64,000 bases of DNA from JAQAZP01 sp965531145 (GTDB lineage Bacteria; Acidobacteriota; JAQAZP01). Shown in pieces: positions 10,184-18,468 of this stretch. The stretch lies in NCBI GenBank assembly GCA_965531145.1, contig CBESOE010000010.1, positions 1 through 64,000 of the forward strand, read 5' to 3'. Below the pieces are notes generated by a model. That model saw nothing but the letters and a program-made list of their open reading frames with translations, was not told the origin of the DNA and did no database searches. The translations under genes and the position numbers were made by a program. The stretch's first letter is position 1, and each line of letters opens with the position of its first letter.

Positions 10184-12259
10184 ATGACAGGACCGCAGCA
10201 GATCGCCCTCGCTCCCGCAGACCAGAGCTACCTCGGAATCCCCGGCCCGGCACTGCAGTTTCTCCTGCTGGCCGTGGCCCTGGCTGCCTTTGCCTGGATC
10301 ATGTACCGCCGCATCACCGTCTTGCGCCGGGCTGCCCCCGACCCCCGGCTGGACAACATCGGCCAACGGGTCAAACGGGCCCTGGTGGTGGGTTTCGGCC
10401 AGTCGAGGCAGCCGCGCTACCGCGTGGCCGGCATTCTGCACATCCTGATCTTCTTCGGCTTCCTGATCCTCTCCCTGCGCTCGCTGACCCTGCTGGGGGA
10501 AGGCTTCTCCGCCGGGTTCACCCTGCCCGGCCTCGGGGGCGCCGCCGGCGGCCTCTACGCCCTGCTCAAGGAGTGGACCGCCCTGGTGGTGATCCTCTGC
10601 TGCCTGGTGGCCGGTGTGCGGCGCCTGGTGTTCAAACCGGCCCGCTACCATGACCGCAACGCCACGGTGTCCCACACCGGTGAAGCCCTGCTGATCCTGG
10701 GGCTGATCTGCTTCCTGATGGTGGCCGACACCCTCTACGAGGGGAGCCAGGCCGCCCTGACCGGCGAAGCGGTGCCCATGTCCCTGCCGCTGGTCCATAC
10801 GGCCGCGGCTTTGCTCGCGGGCGGCAGCACCCAGGTGCTGAACGCCATCCACCTGGCCAGCTTCTGGCTGCACAACGCGGCCCTGCTCTTCTTCCTCTGC
10901 TACTTGCCGGTGTCCAAGCATTTCCACGTGATCTCGGCCATCCCCAATGTCTTCTTCTCCAAGCTGGCCCCCACCGGGACGGTCAAACCGCCGCGGCACG
11001 ACGAGCCGGACATGGACAAGATCGACGCCCTGGGCGCGGGCTGTCTCGAAGACTTCACCTGGAAACACGTTCTCGACTTCTACAGCTGCACCGACTGCGG
11101 CCGCTGCTCCGACGCCTGCCCGGCCTACGCCTCGGGCACGCCCCTGTCACCGCGGATGATCAGCATCAAGAGCCGCGACCTGGCCTATGCCGTCTACCCG
11201 GTGCGGGGCACGTTCCCGCCGGCGGGGTCGGTGACACCGCTGGTGGGGCCGGTGGTGGCCGACGAGGAGATCTGGGCCTGCACCACCTGCGGTGCCTGTG
11301 AAGAGACCTGTCCGGTGACCATCGAGTATCTGGACAAGATCGTCGATATGCGCCGGCACCTGGTGGACGAGGGCCGCGTCCCGGCCAGCCTGCAAAAGCC
11401 CATGGCCGACCTGGAGAAGCGGGGCAACCCCTACGGCAAGATGCCGCGGAAACGGGGCGACTGGACCGGGGTTAAGAACGAGCCGGGCTGCGGCGTACGC
11501 CAGCTGAAGAAGGGCGAGGAGGCCGACCTGCTGGTCTTCACCGACAGCTGTGCCGCCTTTGACCCGCGGATCCAGGAGATCAGCCAGGCCCTGGGCCGGG
11601 TGATGGAGCGGGCCGGGCTGGATGCCGGCACCCTGGGCAAGGACGAGTCCGACTCGGGCCACGAGGCGCGGCGGATTGGCGAGGAAGGGCTCTTCGAGGA
11701 TCTGCGGGACCGGAACATGGAGGCGCTGGAGGAGCGGTCGTACCAGCGGCTGGTCACCGCCGACCCCCACGCCTTCAACGCCCTGACCCACGACTACCCT
11801 TCACTTCCGCAACCGGTGCTGCACCACTCCCAGCTGCTGGCCGAGCTGGTGGAGGCGGGAAAGCTCCCCCTGGGCAACGGCGGGAAGAGCCGCACGGTGA
11901 CCTTCCACGACCCCTGCTACCTCGGCCGGCACAATGGCCTGTACGACGCACCCCGGCGGGTGCTGGACGCCCTGCCCGGGCTAAAGACGGTGGAGATGCA
12001 GCGATCAAAGAACCGTAGTTTCTGCTGCGGCGGCGGCTCGCTCTACCTCTTCTACGAAGGCGAATGCGACAAACGGATGGGCGAGCTGCGGCTGGAAATG
12101 GCCGCCGAAGCCGGGGCGGACACGGTGGTCACCGCCTGCCCCTTCTGCCTGATCAACCTTGAAGACGCCATAAAAACAACCGGCCGCGAAGGCACGATGG
12201 AGGTCATCGACCTGGCCGAACTGGTGGAGCAGTCACTGGTTCGGGAGGAGACGGCCTGA
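10184..12259 (+). CDS. Membrane-bound ETF:(methyl)menaquinone oxidoreductase-type Fe-S protein
   Basis: A 691-residue protein: an N-terminal membrane domain (about residues 20-260, five helices, with histidines as in AGILHILIFFGF and LNAIHLASFW that could ligate b hemes, NarI-like), two ferredoxin-type clusters (CTDCGRCSDACP from residue 302, CTTCGACEETCP from 366) and two CCG domains of the HdrD type. The second CCG domain is complete (Cys578, Cys614-Cys615, Cys652, Cys655). The first has lost its cluster cysteines: Ser489-Asp-Ser491 stands where the Cys-Cys pair is expected, and Asp527 and Ala530 replace the C-x2-C; only Cys456 remains. The family accepts electrons from EtfAB and reduces menaquinone (EMO of syntrophs and Geobacter). 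The etfB, etfA and acyl-CoA dehydrogenase genes directly downstream support this role. Confidence 0.9.
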   Translation: MTGPQQIALAPADQSYLGIPGPALQFLLLAVALAAFAWIMYRRITVLRRAAPDPRLDNIGQRVKRALVVGFGQSRQPRYRVAGILHILIFFGFLILSLRSLTLLGEGFSAGFTLPGLGGAAGGLYALLKEWTALVVILCCLVAGVRRLVFKPARYHDRNATVSHTGEALLILGLICFLMVADTLYEGSQAALTGEAVPMSLPLVHTAAALLAGGSTQVLNAIHLASFWLHNAALLFFLCYLPVSKHFHVISAIPNVFFSKLAPTGTVKPPRHDEPDMDKIDALGAGCLEDFTWKHVLDFYSCTDCGRCSDACPAYASGTPLSPRMISIKSRDLAYAVYPVRGTFPPAGSVTPLVGPVVADEEIWACTTCGACEETCPVTIEYLDKIVDMRRHLVDEGRVPASLQKPMADLEKRGNPYGKMPRKRGDWTGVKNEPGCGVRQLKKGEEADLLVFTDSCAAFDPRIQEISQALGRVMERAGLDAGTLGKDESDSGHEARRIGEEGLFEDLRDRNMEALEERSYQRLVTADPHAFNALTHDYPSLPQPVLHHSQLLAELVEAGKLPLGNGGKSRTVTFHDPCYLGRHNGLYDAPRRVLDALPGLKTVEMQRSKNRSFCCGGGSLYLFYEGECDKRMGELRLEMAAEAGADTVVTACPFCLINLEDAIKTTGREGTMEVIDLAELVEQSLVREETA

Positions 12260-12296
12260 CGCTGCCCGGCCGGCGATTGGAACCTGGGGAGGGTAT

Positions 12297-13085
12297 ATGG
12301 AAATCATCGTCTGCATCAAACGGGTGCCCGACGTGTCCGAGGTGGAGGTGGAAGTCGACCGCTCCGGCCAGGGCATCGATGAGGCCGACCTGGTCTACGG
12401 CATCAACGAGTGGGACAACTTTGCCATCGAGGCGGCGGTCCAGTTGAAGGAGGCTCACGGCGGGCGGGTCACCGCCATCACCGTGGGCGGCGAGGACGAC
12501 GAGGAGGTCCTGCGCCGGGCCATGGCCATGGGCGCCGACGAAGCGCTGCACCTGATGGACCCCGCCTTTGACAACTCCGACGGCCACGGCATCGCCACCA
12601 TCCTGCACAAGGCCATCGCCGCCCGGCCCCACGACCTGGTGCTCACCGGCGCCATCTCCGGTGACGACGGCAGCGGCCACGTGGGCGGTATGCTGGCGGC
12701 CAAGCTGGGCATCCGCCAAGTGGCCCTGGCCACCGCTCTCACCGTGGAACGCAGCCGGGCCACAGTGCGCCACGAGGTGGAAGGCGGTCTGGAGCGGGTG
12801 GTTGAGCTGGACCTGCCGGCCCTGGTCACCGTCCAGACCGGGATCAACGAACCCCGCTACGTCTCGATCCGCGGCATCCGCAAGGTGTCGGGGATGGAGA
12901 TCCCGGTGGCCTCGGCCGCCGACCTGGGCCTCGATCCGGCCACGGTGGGCCGCGAGGGGGCGCGGGTGGTCACCGAGGAGCTCTTTCTCCCGCCCCGCGG
13001 CGAGGGGGCCGAGATTCTCGAGGGGGACGACGAAGAAATGGTGGACGCGCTGATCGAGCGGCTTCGCGAACATGGAGGGCTGTAG
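12297..13085 (+). CDS. etfB: Electron transfer flavoprotein beta subunit
   Basis: A 262-residue EtfB: MEIIVCIKRVPD at the start, ITVGGEDDEEVLRRAMAMGADEALHL, the nucleotide-binding stretch LVLTGAISGDDGSGHVGGMLAAKLG and the recognition-loop region VTVQTGINEPRYVS-RGIRK that family members use to dock on dehydrogenases. With EtfA it forms the heterodimer that carries electrons from acyl-CoA dehydrogenase to the membrane oxidoreductase encoded just upstream. It begins 37 bases after that gene with a GGGGAGGGT ribosome site and ends two bases before etfA. Confidence 0.96.
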   Translation: MEIIVCIKRVPDVSEVEVEVDRSGQGIDEADLVYGINEWDNFAIEAAVQLKEAHGGRVTAITVGGEDDEEVLRRAMAMGADEALHLMDPAFDNSDGHGIATILHKAIAARPHDLVLTGAISGDDGSGHVGGMLAAKLGIRQVALATALTVERSRATVRHEVEGGLERVVELDLPALVTVQTGINEPRYVSIRGIRKVSGMEIPVASAADLGLDPATVGREGARVVTEELFLPPRGEGAEILEGDDEEMVDALIERLREHGGL

Positions 13086-13087
13086 CC

Positions 13088-14068
13088 ATGAGCGAGCGCA
13101 ACATACTGGTGCTGGTGGAACTGGCCGGCAACGAACCCGATGACAGCGCGCTGGAACTGGCCTCCGAGGCCCGCCGGCTCTCCGGCGGCGGCACGGTGGC
13201 CGCGGCACTGGCCGGCAACGGCCTGGGCGAGGTGGCGGCCGGGCTCACCGCCTGGTTCGACACGGTGCACGTGTTCGACGACCTGCAGCTCGGTGAACCG
13301 GACGGCGAGGCACGGGCCGAACTGCTGACCGCGCTGATCGAACGTGACCGCCCCTGGGCCACCCTGATCCCGCACACCAACAACGGCATGGACCTGGCGC
13401 CGGTGCTGGCGGTGAAAACCGACTGCCCGCTGATCAACGACTGCCTGTCGCTCACCGCCACCGATGAGGGACTCTCCGCCGTGCGCACCATCTACGGCGG
13501 CAAGGTGCACGCCCGGGTCACGGCCCGTTCCTCGGACAAGGGGCTGCTGGCCACCGTGCGCCCGGGCAGCTGCGCCGCCGACGCCGAGGCCCCCGGGTCC
13601 GGCGGTTCGGTGACCGAAGAGCCGGTGCCAGAGAACCTGGTGCCCCACCGCCGTTTCGTGGAGACCCTCACTCCCGAGGCCGGTGCGGTGGACATCACCC
13701 AGGCCGAGGTCCTGGTGGCCGTGGGCCGCGGCATCGAGGAGGAGGAGAACCTGGAGATCATCCAGTCCCTGGCCGAGGCCCTGGGCGCCGAGGTGGCCTG
13801 TTCCCGGCCGGTGGTGGACAAGAACTGGCTGCCCAAGAACCACCAGGTGGGCACTTCGGGTCTCACCGTCAAACCGCGCATCTACATTGCCGCCGGCATC
13901 AGCGGCTCGTTCCAACACATGGGCGGCCTGAAGGGCGGCGCGTTCATCGCTGCCATCAACAAGGACCCGGCCGCACCGATCTTCAATGTCGCCGACGTAG
14001 GAATCGTGGGCGACCTGTTCGACATCGTTCCGCTGCTCGAAGAAAAGATTCGGGAGCTGAAGGGATAA
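13088..14068 (+). CDS. etfA: Electron transfer flavoprotein alpha subunit
   Basis: A 326-residue EtfA. The N-terminal ETF domain starts NILVLVELAGN. The C-terminal FAD-binding domain has VGRGIEEEENLEIIQSLAEALGAEVACSRPVVD, VGTSGLTVKPRIYIAAGISGSFQHMGG and AINKDPAAPIFNVADVGIVGDLF, all diagnostic. Its ribosome site (GGAGGG) lies inside the 3' end of etfB, so the pair is coupled. It holds the catalytic FAD and donates electrons onward to the membrane Fe-S protein of this operon. Nothing suggests the bifurcating EtfAB type: there is no ferredoxin-linked partner here, but the sequence alone does not exclude it. Confidence 0.96.
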   Translation: MSERNILVLVELAGNEPDDSALELASEARRLSGGGTVAAALAGNGLGEVAAGLTAWFDTVHVFDDLQLGEPDGEARAELLTALIERDRPWATLIPHTNNGMDLAPVLAVKTDCPLINDCLSLTATDEGLSAVRTIYGGKVHARVTARSSDKGLLATVRPGSCAADAEAPGSGGSVTEEPVPENLVPHRRFVETLTPEAGAVDITQAEVLVAVGRGIEEEENLEIIQSLAEALGAEVACSRPVVDKNWLPKNHQVGTSGLTVKPRIYIAAGISGSFQHMGGLKGGAFIAAINKDPAAPIFNVADVGIVGDLFDIVPLLEEKIRELKG

Positions 14069-14086
14069 CCATCCGGAGGCATCGAC

Positions 14087-15235
14087 ATGGATTTTGAACT
14101 GACCAAGGCACAGAAAGACATCCAGAAGGCGGCCCGCGAGTTTGCCAAGGGCGAGTTTGACAAGGAACTGGCCCTGGAGATGGACATCAACCACGAGTAT
14201 CCGAAGAAGATCTGGAAAAAGGCCTGCGACGAGGGGTTCATCGGCCTGCACTACCCGGAGAAGTACAGCGGCAGCGACTACGGCTGCCTGGAGAACGTCC
14301 TGGTGGTGGAGGAATTCTGCAAGGCCGACTCCTCCATCGGCGCCGCTTTGATGCTCTCCGACTTCGCCTCGGAGAACATCCTCCGTTTCGGCACCGACGA
14401 GCAGAAGGAGAAATACCTCATCCCGGTGGCCGAGGGTGAGATGATCTCCGGCGGCGCCATCACCGAACCGGACCACGGCAGTGACATCACCCGCATGGCC
14501 ACCACCGCGGTGAAGGACGGTGACGAGTGGGTGATCAACGGCACCAAGACCTTCATCACCAATGCCGGCATCGCCGCCTACTACGTCACCATCTGCCAGA
14601 CCGACCCCGAGGCGGGCCACAAGGGCCAGTCGATGATCATCGTCCCCGGGGACGCCAAGGGCCTCGAGTCGGCCGACGTGGGCCACAAGATGGGTATCCG
14701 CATGATCCCCACCGGTGAGCTGTCCTACAAGGATGTGCGCGTGCCGCTGGACAACCTGGTGGGCAAGGAAGGCAAGGGCTTCTACCAGATCCTCGAGTTC
14801 TTTGACGAGAGCCGCATCGAGACCGCGGCCCAGGGCCTGGGCACCGCCCAGGGGGCTTTCGACCGGGCGCTGGCCTACGTCAAGGGCCGGGAACAGTTCG
14901 GCAAAAAGATCGCCCAGTTCCAGGCCACCCAGCACAAGCTGGCCGACATGGCGACCAAGATCGAGCTGGCCCGGCTGATCACCTACAAGGCAGCCTGGAA
15001 TTTCGACCAGGGCCGCATCGATCCCAAGCTGACCTCCATGGCCAAGTGGTATGCCGCACGGGCCGCCTGTGAAGTGGCCGACGAAGCGATCCAGCTGTTG
15101 GGCGGGTATGGCTATATGGCCGAGTTCGAGGTGGAGCGTTACTACCGTGATGCCAAGATCTGTGAGATCTACGAGGGAACCAAGGAGATTCAGAAGAACA
15201 CCATCGCCTCGTCGGTAATTGGTAAGTTGAAATAG
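14087..15235 (+). CDS. Acyl-CoA dehydrogenase
   Basis: A 382-residue acyl-CoA dehydrogenase of normal length. Both family signatures are present: GGAITEPDHGSDITRM (FAD/substrate region) and the C-terminal ELLGGYGYMAEFEVERYYRDAK-type stretch (here AIQLLGGYGYMAEFEV), followed by YEGTKEIQ. FGKKIAQFQATQHKLADM marks the helical domain. It oxidises a fatty acyl-CoA to the enoyl-CoA and passes electrons to EtfAB, encoded 18 bases upstream. Chain length or aryl substrate specificity cannot be read safely. A strong hairpin follows the gene, ending the operon. Confidence 0.95.
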   Translation: MDFELTKAQKDIQKAAREFAKGEFDKELALEMDINHEYPKKIWKKACDEGFIGLHYPEKYSGSDYGCLENVLVVEEFCKADSSIGAALMLSDFASENILRFGTDEQKEKYLIPVAEGEMISGGAITEPDHGSDITRMATTAVKDGDEWVINGTKTFITNAGIAAYYVTICQTDPEAGHKGQSMIIVPGDAKGLESADVGHKMGIRMIPTGELSYKDVRVPLDNLVGKEGKGFYQILEFFDESRIETAAQGLGTAQGAFDRALAYVKGREQFGKKIAQFQATQHKLADMATKIELARLITYKAAWNFDQGRIDPKLTSMAKWYAARAACEVADEAIQLLGGYGYMAEFEVERYYRDAKICEIYEGTKEIQKNTIASSVIGKLK

Positions 15236-15258
15236 TTCAACCCGACAGAGCCTGTTTA

Positions 15259-15303
15259 CGGGTGGGAGGGCCACCAGTCAGATCCGGCCCTCTCACCCGT
15301 TTT
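15259..15303 (+). terminator. Intrinsic terminator after the Etf/acyl-CoA dehydrogenase operon
   Basis: A 14-base arm at 15259-15272 pairs with 15286-15299 with one mismatch and is followed by TTTT. The right arm overlaps the last codon of the convergent small membrane protein gene. Confidence 0.75.
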
Positions 15304-15454
15304 CTCTGTACAAGTAGTAAACCATCTTGAGGAACCAGTTGGGCCGGGTGATGGCCACCAGCAGCAGCCCCACCCCCAGAATGGGCAAGGGGATCACCAG
15401 GTCCACCAGCAGGGCCAGGGTCAGGCCAATGATGATCAGTATACGCGGGGTCAT
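15293..15454 (-). CDS. Small membrane protein
   Basis: A 53-residue protein starting MTPRILIIIGLTLALLVDLVIP, with one or two hydrophobic helices and a short basic tail (RPNWFLKMVYYLYRENG). The ATG at 15454 is preferred over codons upstream because GGAG precedes it by eight bases (ACAGGAGTAGACC). No family recognised; it may be an orphan membrane peptide. It is convergent with the acyl-CoA dehydrogenase gene. Confidence 0.55.
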   Translation of the reverse strand: MTPRILIIIGLTLALLVDLVIPLPILGVGLLLVAITRPNWFLKMVYYLYRENG

Positions 15455-15478
15455 GGGTCTACTCCTGTCAATTAAAAT

Positions 15479-15510
15479 GCAACAAAAGGTGCCTGACCCC
15501 ATTTTGTTGC
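15479..15510. repeat. Short palindromic REP-like element
   Basis: A perfect 9-base inverted repeat GCAACAAAA (15479-15487) and TTTTGTTGC (15502-15510) flanks GGTGCCTGACCCCA. Sequences of this kind are frequent dispersed elements in bacterial genomes. It lies directly upstream of the small membrane protein gene and next to another repeat (15516-15611). Confidence 0.6.
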
Positions 15511-15515
15511 AATAC

Positions 15516-15611
15516 TGTCATTGTGAGGAACAGGCGAAGCCTGAGACGAAGCAATCTCCCGTAACACAATACCATTTCCGGAGAGATTGCGTCTCTTCGC
15601 TCGCAATGACA
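15516..15611. repeat. MITE-like interspersed repeat, copy 1
   Basis: A 96-base element whose ends are inverted: TGTCATTGTGAGGA at the left and TCGCAATGACA at the right, with an inner GAAGCAATCTC/GAGATTGCGTCTC pairing. A related 110-base copy with the same ends lies at 27275-27384. The GTCATTGCGAGGAGC...GCAATCTC pattern is a widely dispersed bacterial intergenic repeat without coding capacity. The stretch from here to the cytochrome start otherwise holds a promoter and leader hairpin. Confidence 0.7.
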
Positions 15612-15665
15612 ATCCCATCCACCAAAATTGGAATCGATCATTCTTCGCAGCAATAGCTGTCACCA

Positions 15666-15694
15666 TTGACTCCCCCCTGATGCTGTGCAATACT
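15666..15694 (+). promoter_or_regulatory. Promoter for the pentaheme cytochrome
   Basis: TTGACT (15666-15671), 17 bases, AATACT (15689-15694). The inferred start of transcription near 15701 leaves a leader of about 127 bases containing a terminator-like hairpin. Confidence 0.45.
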
Positions 15695-15752
15695 TCGTTC
15701 AGCCTTGTCTTGGAGCGGGTTGTGTCTTCCCGCGCCCATGCCGTCTCCGGCA

Positions 15753-15779
15753 CTCGTGAGCGGCTGCTCGCGGGTTTTT
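15753..15779 (+). promoter_or_regulatory. Terminator-like leader hairpin before the cytochrome gene
   Basis: A nine-pair stem (15753-15761 with 15766-15774, including G-U pairs, loop GGCT) is followed at once by TTTTT (15775-15779). It lies downstream of the inferred promoter and 48 bases before the ATG, so it could attenuate transcription. See the finding on leader hairpins. Confidence 0.45.
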
Positions 15780-15827
15780 GCTTCCCCCTTTTTGCCATAC
15801 TTATTATTGTTCTGGAGGGAGTACTCT

Positions 15828-17741
15828 ATGTTCAAGGGCTATTCGATTCCATCATTTATGGTATTCTTCATGCTGGTCGCGCTGTCTGTGGCCACGCCCC
15901 TCTCAGCCGACACGGTGAGCGGAACGGTGGTCAACCAGTATGGGCCGGTGGCAGAGGCCCGGGTCCGGATCCAGACCGCCACCGATCCTGACTTCGTCCT
16001 CACCGATGCCAGCGGCAACTTCACCCTGACCACACCGTTCGGTTCGGTGACCGTCACTGCCGGGAAATACCTAAACGCCTGCGGCAGCGTGACCACCACC
16101 GGCGGGTCCACCGGGGTGGAGATCGAGCTGCACTCGCTGACCTTTCTCGACTACCTGGCCTACGAGTGGATCGACCCCCGGCCCGACTCCGGTGAGGCAT
16201 GGCGCTGCAGCCAGTGCCACACCCGGTTCTACGACCAGTGGGAAGCCTCGGGGATGGCCAACTCGGTGGACAACGTCTACGTGCAGAGCTACTACAACGG
16301 CACCGACATCTTCGGCAACCCCGCCGGCTTCGGTTACCGGGTGGAACACCCGGACGACTACGGTGACTGCGCCGGCTGCCACGCGCCGGGCATGGCCAGC
16401 AAGAATCTCGACCTGACCAGCGAGGCCTGGAACCTGAACAACGCCACCGGTGACCTGATGGCCGGCATCCACTGTGACTGGTGCCACAAGGTCTCCGAGG
16501 TGCAGGCCAATACCATGCCGCCATATCTCAAACACAAGTACCTGATGAAGCGGCCGTTCAACGAGATCCCCAACGGCGGGGCCGGGCCGATGATGGGGGC
16601 GCTGGATGACATCGTCTACGAGTGGATGGGCGCCACCTACTCGCCGGCAATGAAGGACAGCACCCTCTGCGCCATCTGCCACCTGGACAACAGCCACTCC
16701 GGGGTGCCCAGCGAAGAGACCTACAGCGAGTGGCTGAAGAGCAGCTACCCGGCGGCTGGTGAAGGCTGCCCCGAGTGCCACATGGAGCCTTACGGCGACA
16801 CCACCATCATCGACGGCGGCATCGACCGCGACCCGAACCAGGTGCACAACCACCACTTCTACGGCAAGACCGAGGATGATCTGACCAACGCCGTAACCCT
16901 GACCCTCGACGCGGTGCGTGATGGCGGCCAGGTGACGGCCACGGTGAACATCGAAAATACCGACGCCGGCCACTCGGTGCCCACCGGGTTCCACACCCGC
17001 AACCTGATCCTGCTGGTGGAGGCCACCGACAGCAGCGGTGCACCGCTGACCCCGGTGGTCGGCTCCACCGAGTTCGTCCCCGACTGGGGCGGCATCGGCG
17101 ATCCCGGGGACGGCAACTACGCCGGACTGCCGGGACGGGGCATTGCCAAGGTGCTGGGTGACGATGCGGGCAACTCACCGGTGTTCTACACCGAGGCGAC
17201 CCACGTGGTCTCCGACAACCGCATCGTTGCCGAGGCCACCGACACCTCGGTCTACACCTTCGAGGATCCAGGCGCTCCGGCCGGGTCGATCACCGTCAAC
17301 GCCCGGCTGCTCTATCGCCGGAGCTGGAAGGCGGATATGGATGTCAAGCAGTGGGACATCCCCGACGTGGTGATGGAGCAGGACTCGGCACTGCTTCCCG
17401 CCGACGTCTCCATCACCGTCGAGGCGGAGGTGGTTGGACCAACCCAGCTGGAACGGGGTGACACACTGCTCTTCCGGGTCACCCTGACCAATCTCAGCAC
17501 CAGCCCGGTCACCGCGGCCACCCGGGCCGAAGTCGACGGGCCCGACGGGTTTTCACTGACTCGTGGTCCGGCTGACATCGAGCTTGGGCCGCTGGAGGTC
17601 CACGCCAGGGTTTACCGGTTCCCGGTCCATGCCCTGGCCCCCATCGGGGCCTACACCATGGACGTGATCAGCGAGGTGGGCGGATCGGAAGCCGACCGGG
17701 ACAGCCTGACCTTCGAGGTGGTACCGCCGCCGGCCCCCTGA
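15828..17741 (+). CDS. Secreted pentaheme c-type cytochrome with carboxypeptidase-regulatory-like domain
   Basis: A 637-residue exported protein. A signal peptide (SIPSFMVFFMLVALSVATPLSA) is followed by a carboxypeptidase-regulatory-like beta domain (about 27-95: VSGTVVNQYGPVAEARVRI...). Five heme-attachment motifs follow: CSQCH (residue 127), CAGCH (181), CDWCH (216), CAICH (281) and CPECH (314). The C-terminal half is beta-rich and heme-free. The layout resembles cytochrome c554/c'-like multiheme proteins. It should carry electrons in the periplasm or at the outer surface; partner unknown. ATG at 15828 is chosen for its GGAGGGA site; open codons upstream have none. Its position just downstream of the Etf operon is suggestive but it has its own promoter. 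Confidence 0.9.
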   Translation: MFKGYSIPSFMVFFMLVALSVATPLSADTVSGTVVNQYGPVAEARVRIQTATDPDFVLTDASGNFTLTTPFGSVTVTAGKYLNACGSVTTTGGSTGVEIELHSLTFLDYLAYEWIDPRPDSGEAWRCSQCHTRFYDQWEASGMANSVDNVYVQSYYNGTDIFGNPAGFGYRVEHPDDYGDCAGCHAPGMASKNLDLTSEAWNLNNATGDLMAGIHCDWCHKVSEVQANTMPPYLKHKYLMKRPFNEIPNGGAGPMMGALDDIVYEWMGATYSPAMKDSTLCAICHLDNSHSGVPSEETYSEWLKSSYPAAGEGCPECHMEPYGDTTIIDGGIDRDPNQVHNHHFYGKTEDDLTNAVTLTLDAVRDGGQVTATVNIENTDAGHSVPTGFHTRNLILLVEATDSSGAPLTPVVGSTEFVPDWGGIGDPGDGNYAGLPGRGIAKVLGDDAGNSPVFYTEATHVVSDNRIVAEATDTSVYTFEDPGAPAGSITVNARLLYRRSWKADMDVKQWDIPDVVMEQDSALLPADVSITVEAEVVGPTQLERGDTLLFRVTLTNLSTSPVTAATRAEVDGPDGFSLTRGPADIELGPLEVHARVYRFPVHALAPIGAYTMDVISEVGGSEADRDSLTFEVVPPPAP

Positions 17742-17763
17742 TCGGCACTGCGGACCGTACATG

Positions 17764-17794
17764 AAAAACGCCCCCGCGAGGGGGCGTTTTTTTT
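17764..17794. terminator. Bidirectional intrinsic terminator
   Basis: Perfect stem ACGCCCCC/GGGGGCGT (17768-17775 with 17780-17787) with a GCGA loop, A-tract before and eight T after. It serves the cytochrome on the plus strand and the convergent Rrf2 gene on the minus strand. Confidence 0.9.
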
Positions 17795-17823
17795 GTCCGA
17801 AATTGACTGCAGAATGGCTGGGC

Positions 17824-18282
17824 TCAGGCCTCCGCCGGAACTTCCTCGGTGATGCCGGCCGCCTTGACCTTTTTGTGGTGCATCGCCACGATATCTTCGA
17901 GGGTGATGCCGTCCATGAAATCGGTCATCCTCGTGGAGATATCGGTCCAGATGTCCTGGGTCACGCAGGTCTTGGAGCGGGCGCACTCCTCGGGCATCTC
18001 CTGGCAGTGCACCAGGGAAACCGGACCCTCCAGGGCGGTGAGCATCTGGTTGAGGGTGATCTCGGCGGGGTCCCGCGCCAGCACATAGCCACCACGGGGT
18101 CCGCGGAAGGCCTTGACCAGACCGGCCACCCGGAGAAGGGTAAGCACGTGTTCCAGATACTTCACCGGGATCTCCTGCGCCGCCGCCACCTGTTTGATCA
18201 ACACAGGCCCGCTCCCGCGGCGGAGAGCCAGTTCAAGCATGCTGCGTGTTCCGTATCTGCCTTTGGTGGACAAACGAATCAT
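17824..18282 (-). CDS. Rrf2-family (IscR-like) transcriptional regulator
   Basis: A 152-residue regulator. The winged-helix part is diagnostic: MIRLSTKGRYGTRSMLELAL, IPVKYLEHVLTLLRVAGLVKAFRGPRGGYVLARDP. A three-cysteine cluster in the dimerisation region, CQEMPEECARSKTC, has the pattern C-x6-C-x5-C; IscR uses C-x5-C-x5-C to hold a 2Fe-2S cluster, so iron-sulfur or redox sensing is likely but the spacing is one residue longer. It probably represses its own promoter (18410-18437), where repeats resembling an operator lie just downstream of the -10. A hairpin with a U-tract separates promoter and start. Confidence 0.92.
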   Translation of the reverse strand: MIRLSTKGRYGTRSMLELALRRGSGPVLIKQVAAAQEIPVKYLEHVLTLLRVAGLVKAFRGPRGGYVLARDPAEITLNQMLTALEGPVSLVHCQEMPEECARSKTCVTQDIWTDISTRMTDFMDGITLEDIVAMHHKKVKAAGITEEVPAEA

Positions 18283-18313
18283 TGGACTGTTTCACCTGTA
18301 TATGAGGTTGGAT

Positions 18314-18340
18314 AAAAACGGCCCGGACCCCAGGTCCGGC
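18314..18340 (-). promoter_or_regulatory. Terminator-like leader hairpin before the Rrf2 gene
   Basis: On the minus strand CCGGACC and GGTCCGG pair around a three-base loop (18340 down to 18321) and are followed by CGTTTTT (U-tract 18318-18314). It lies 32 bases before the ATG and downstream of the inferred promoter. Confidence 0.45.
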
Positions 18341-18370
18341 GTCGCAACATCGGTACATCCCACGAACAAT

Positions 18371-18409
18371 CCGTAGATCATCTACGATATACGTATCGCC
18401 TACGATCTA
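18371..18409 (-). promoter_or_regulatory. Candidate operator of the Rrf2 regulator
   Basis: An AT-rich island with overlapping symmetric elements: CGTAGAT-C-ATCTACG (18371-18385) and GATATACGTATC, plus a repeat of CTACGAT (18381 and 18400 regions). It occupies the expected transcription start region of the rrf2-like gene, a usual place for autorepression. Confidence 0.4.
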
Positions 18410-18437
18410 AGTATAGATGCGGAGATCTTGATGTCAA
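18410..18437 (-). promoter_or_regulatory. Promoter of the Rrf2 regulator
   Basis: Minus-strand TTGACA (18437-18432), 16 bases, TATACT (18415-18410). Leader of about 120 bases to the start codon. Confidence 0.5.
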
Positions 18438-18468
18438 GGAGAGGTTGGGCGGGAGGATGGTTCCGTAG

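Noticed and set aside
12857..15274. Very long open frame (about 800 codons) on the minus strand opposite etfB, etfA and the acyl-CoA dehydrogenase
   Set aside because: It mirrors three strongly conserved genes; its translation is rich in His, Gly, Val and Leu without motifs. Long antisense frames are expected in GC-rich DNA with third-position GC bias.
15612..15665. Small gene in the gap before the cytochrome promoter
   Set aside because: Short frames here overlap the MITE-like repeat and lack ribosome sites.
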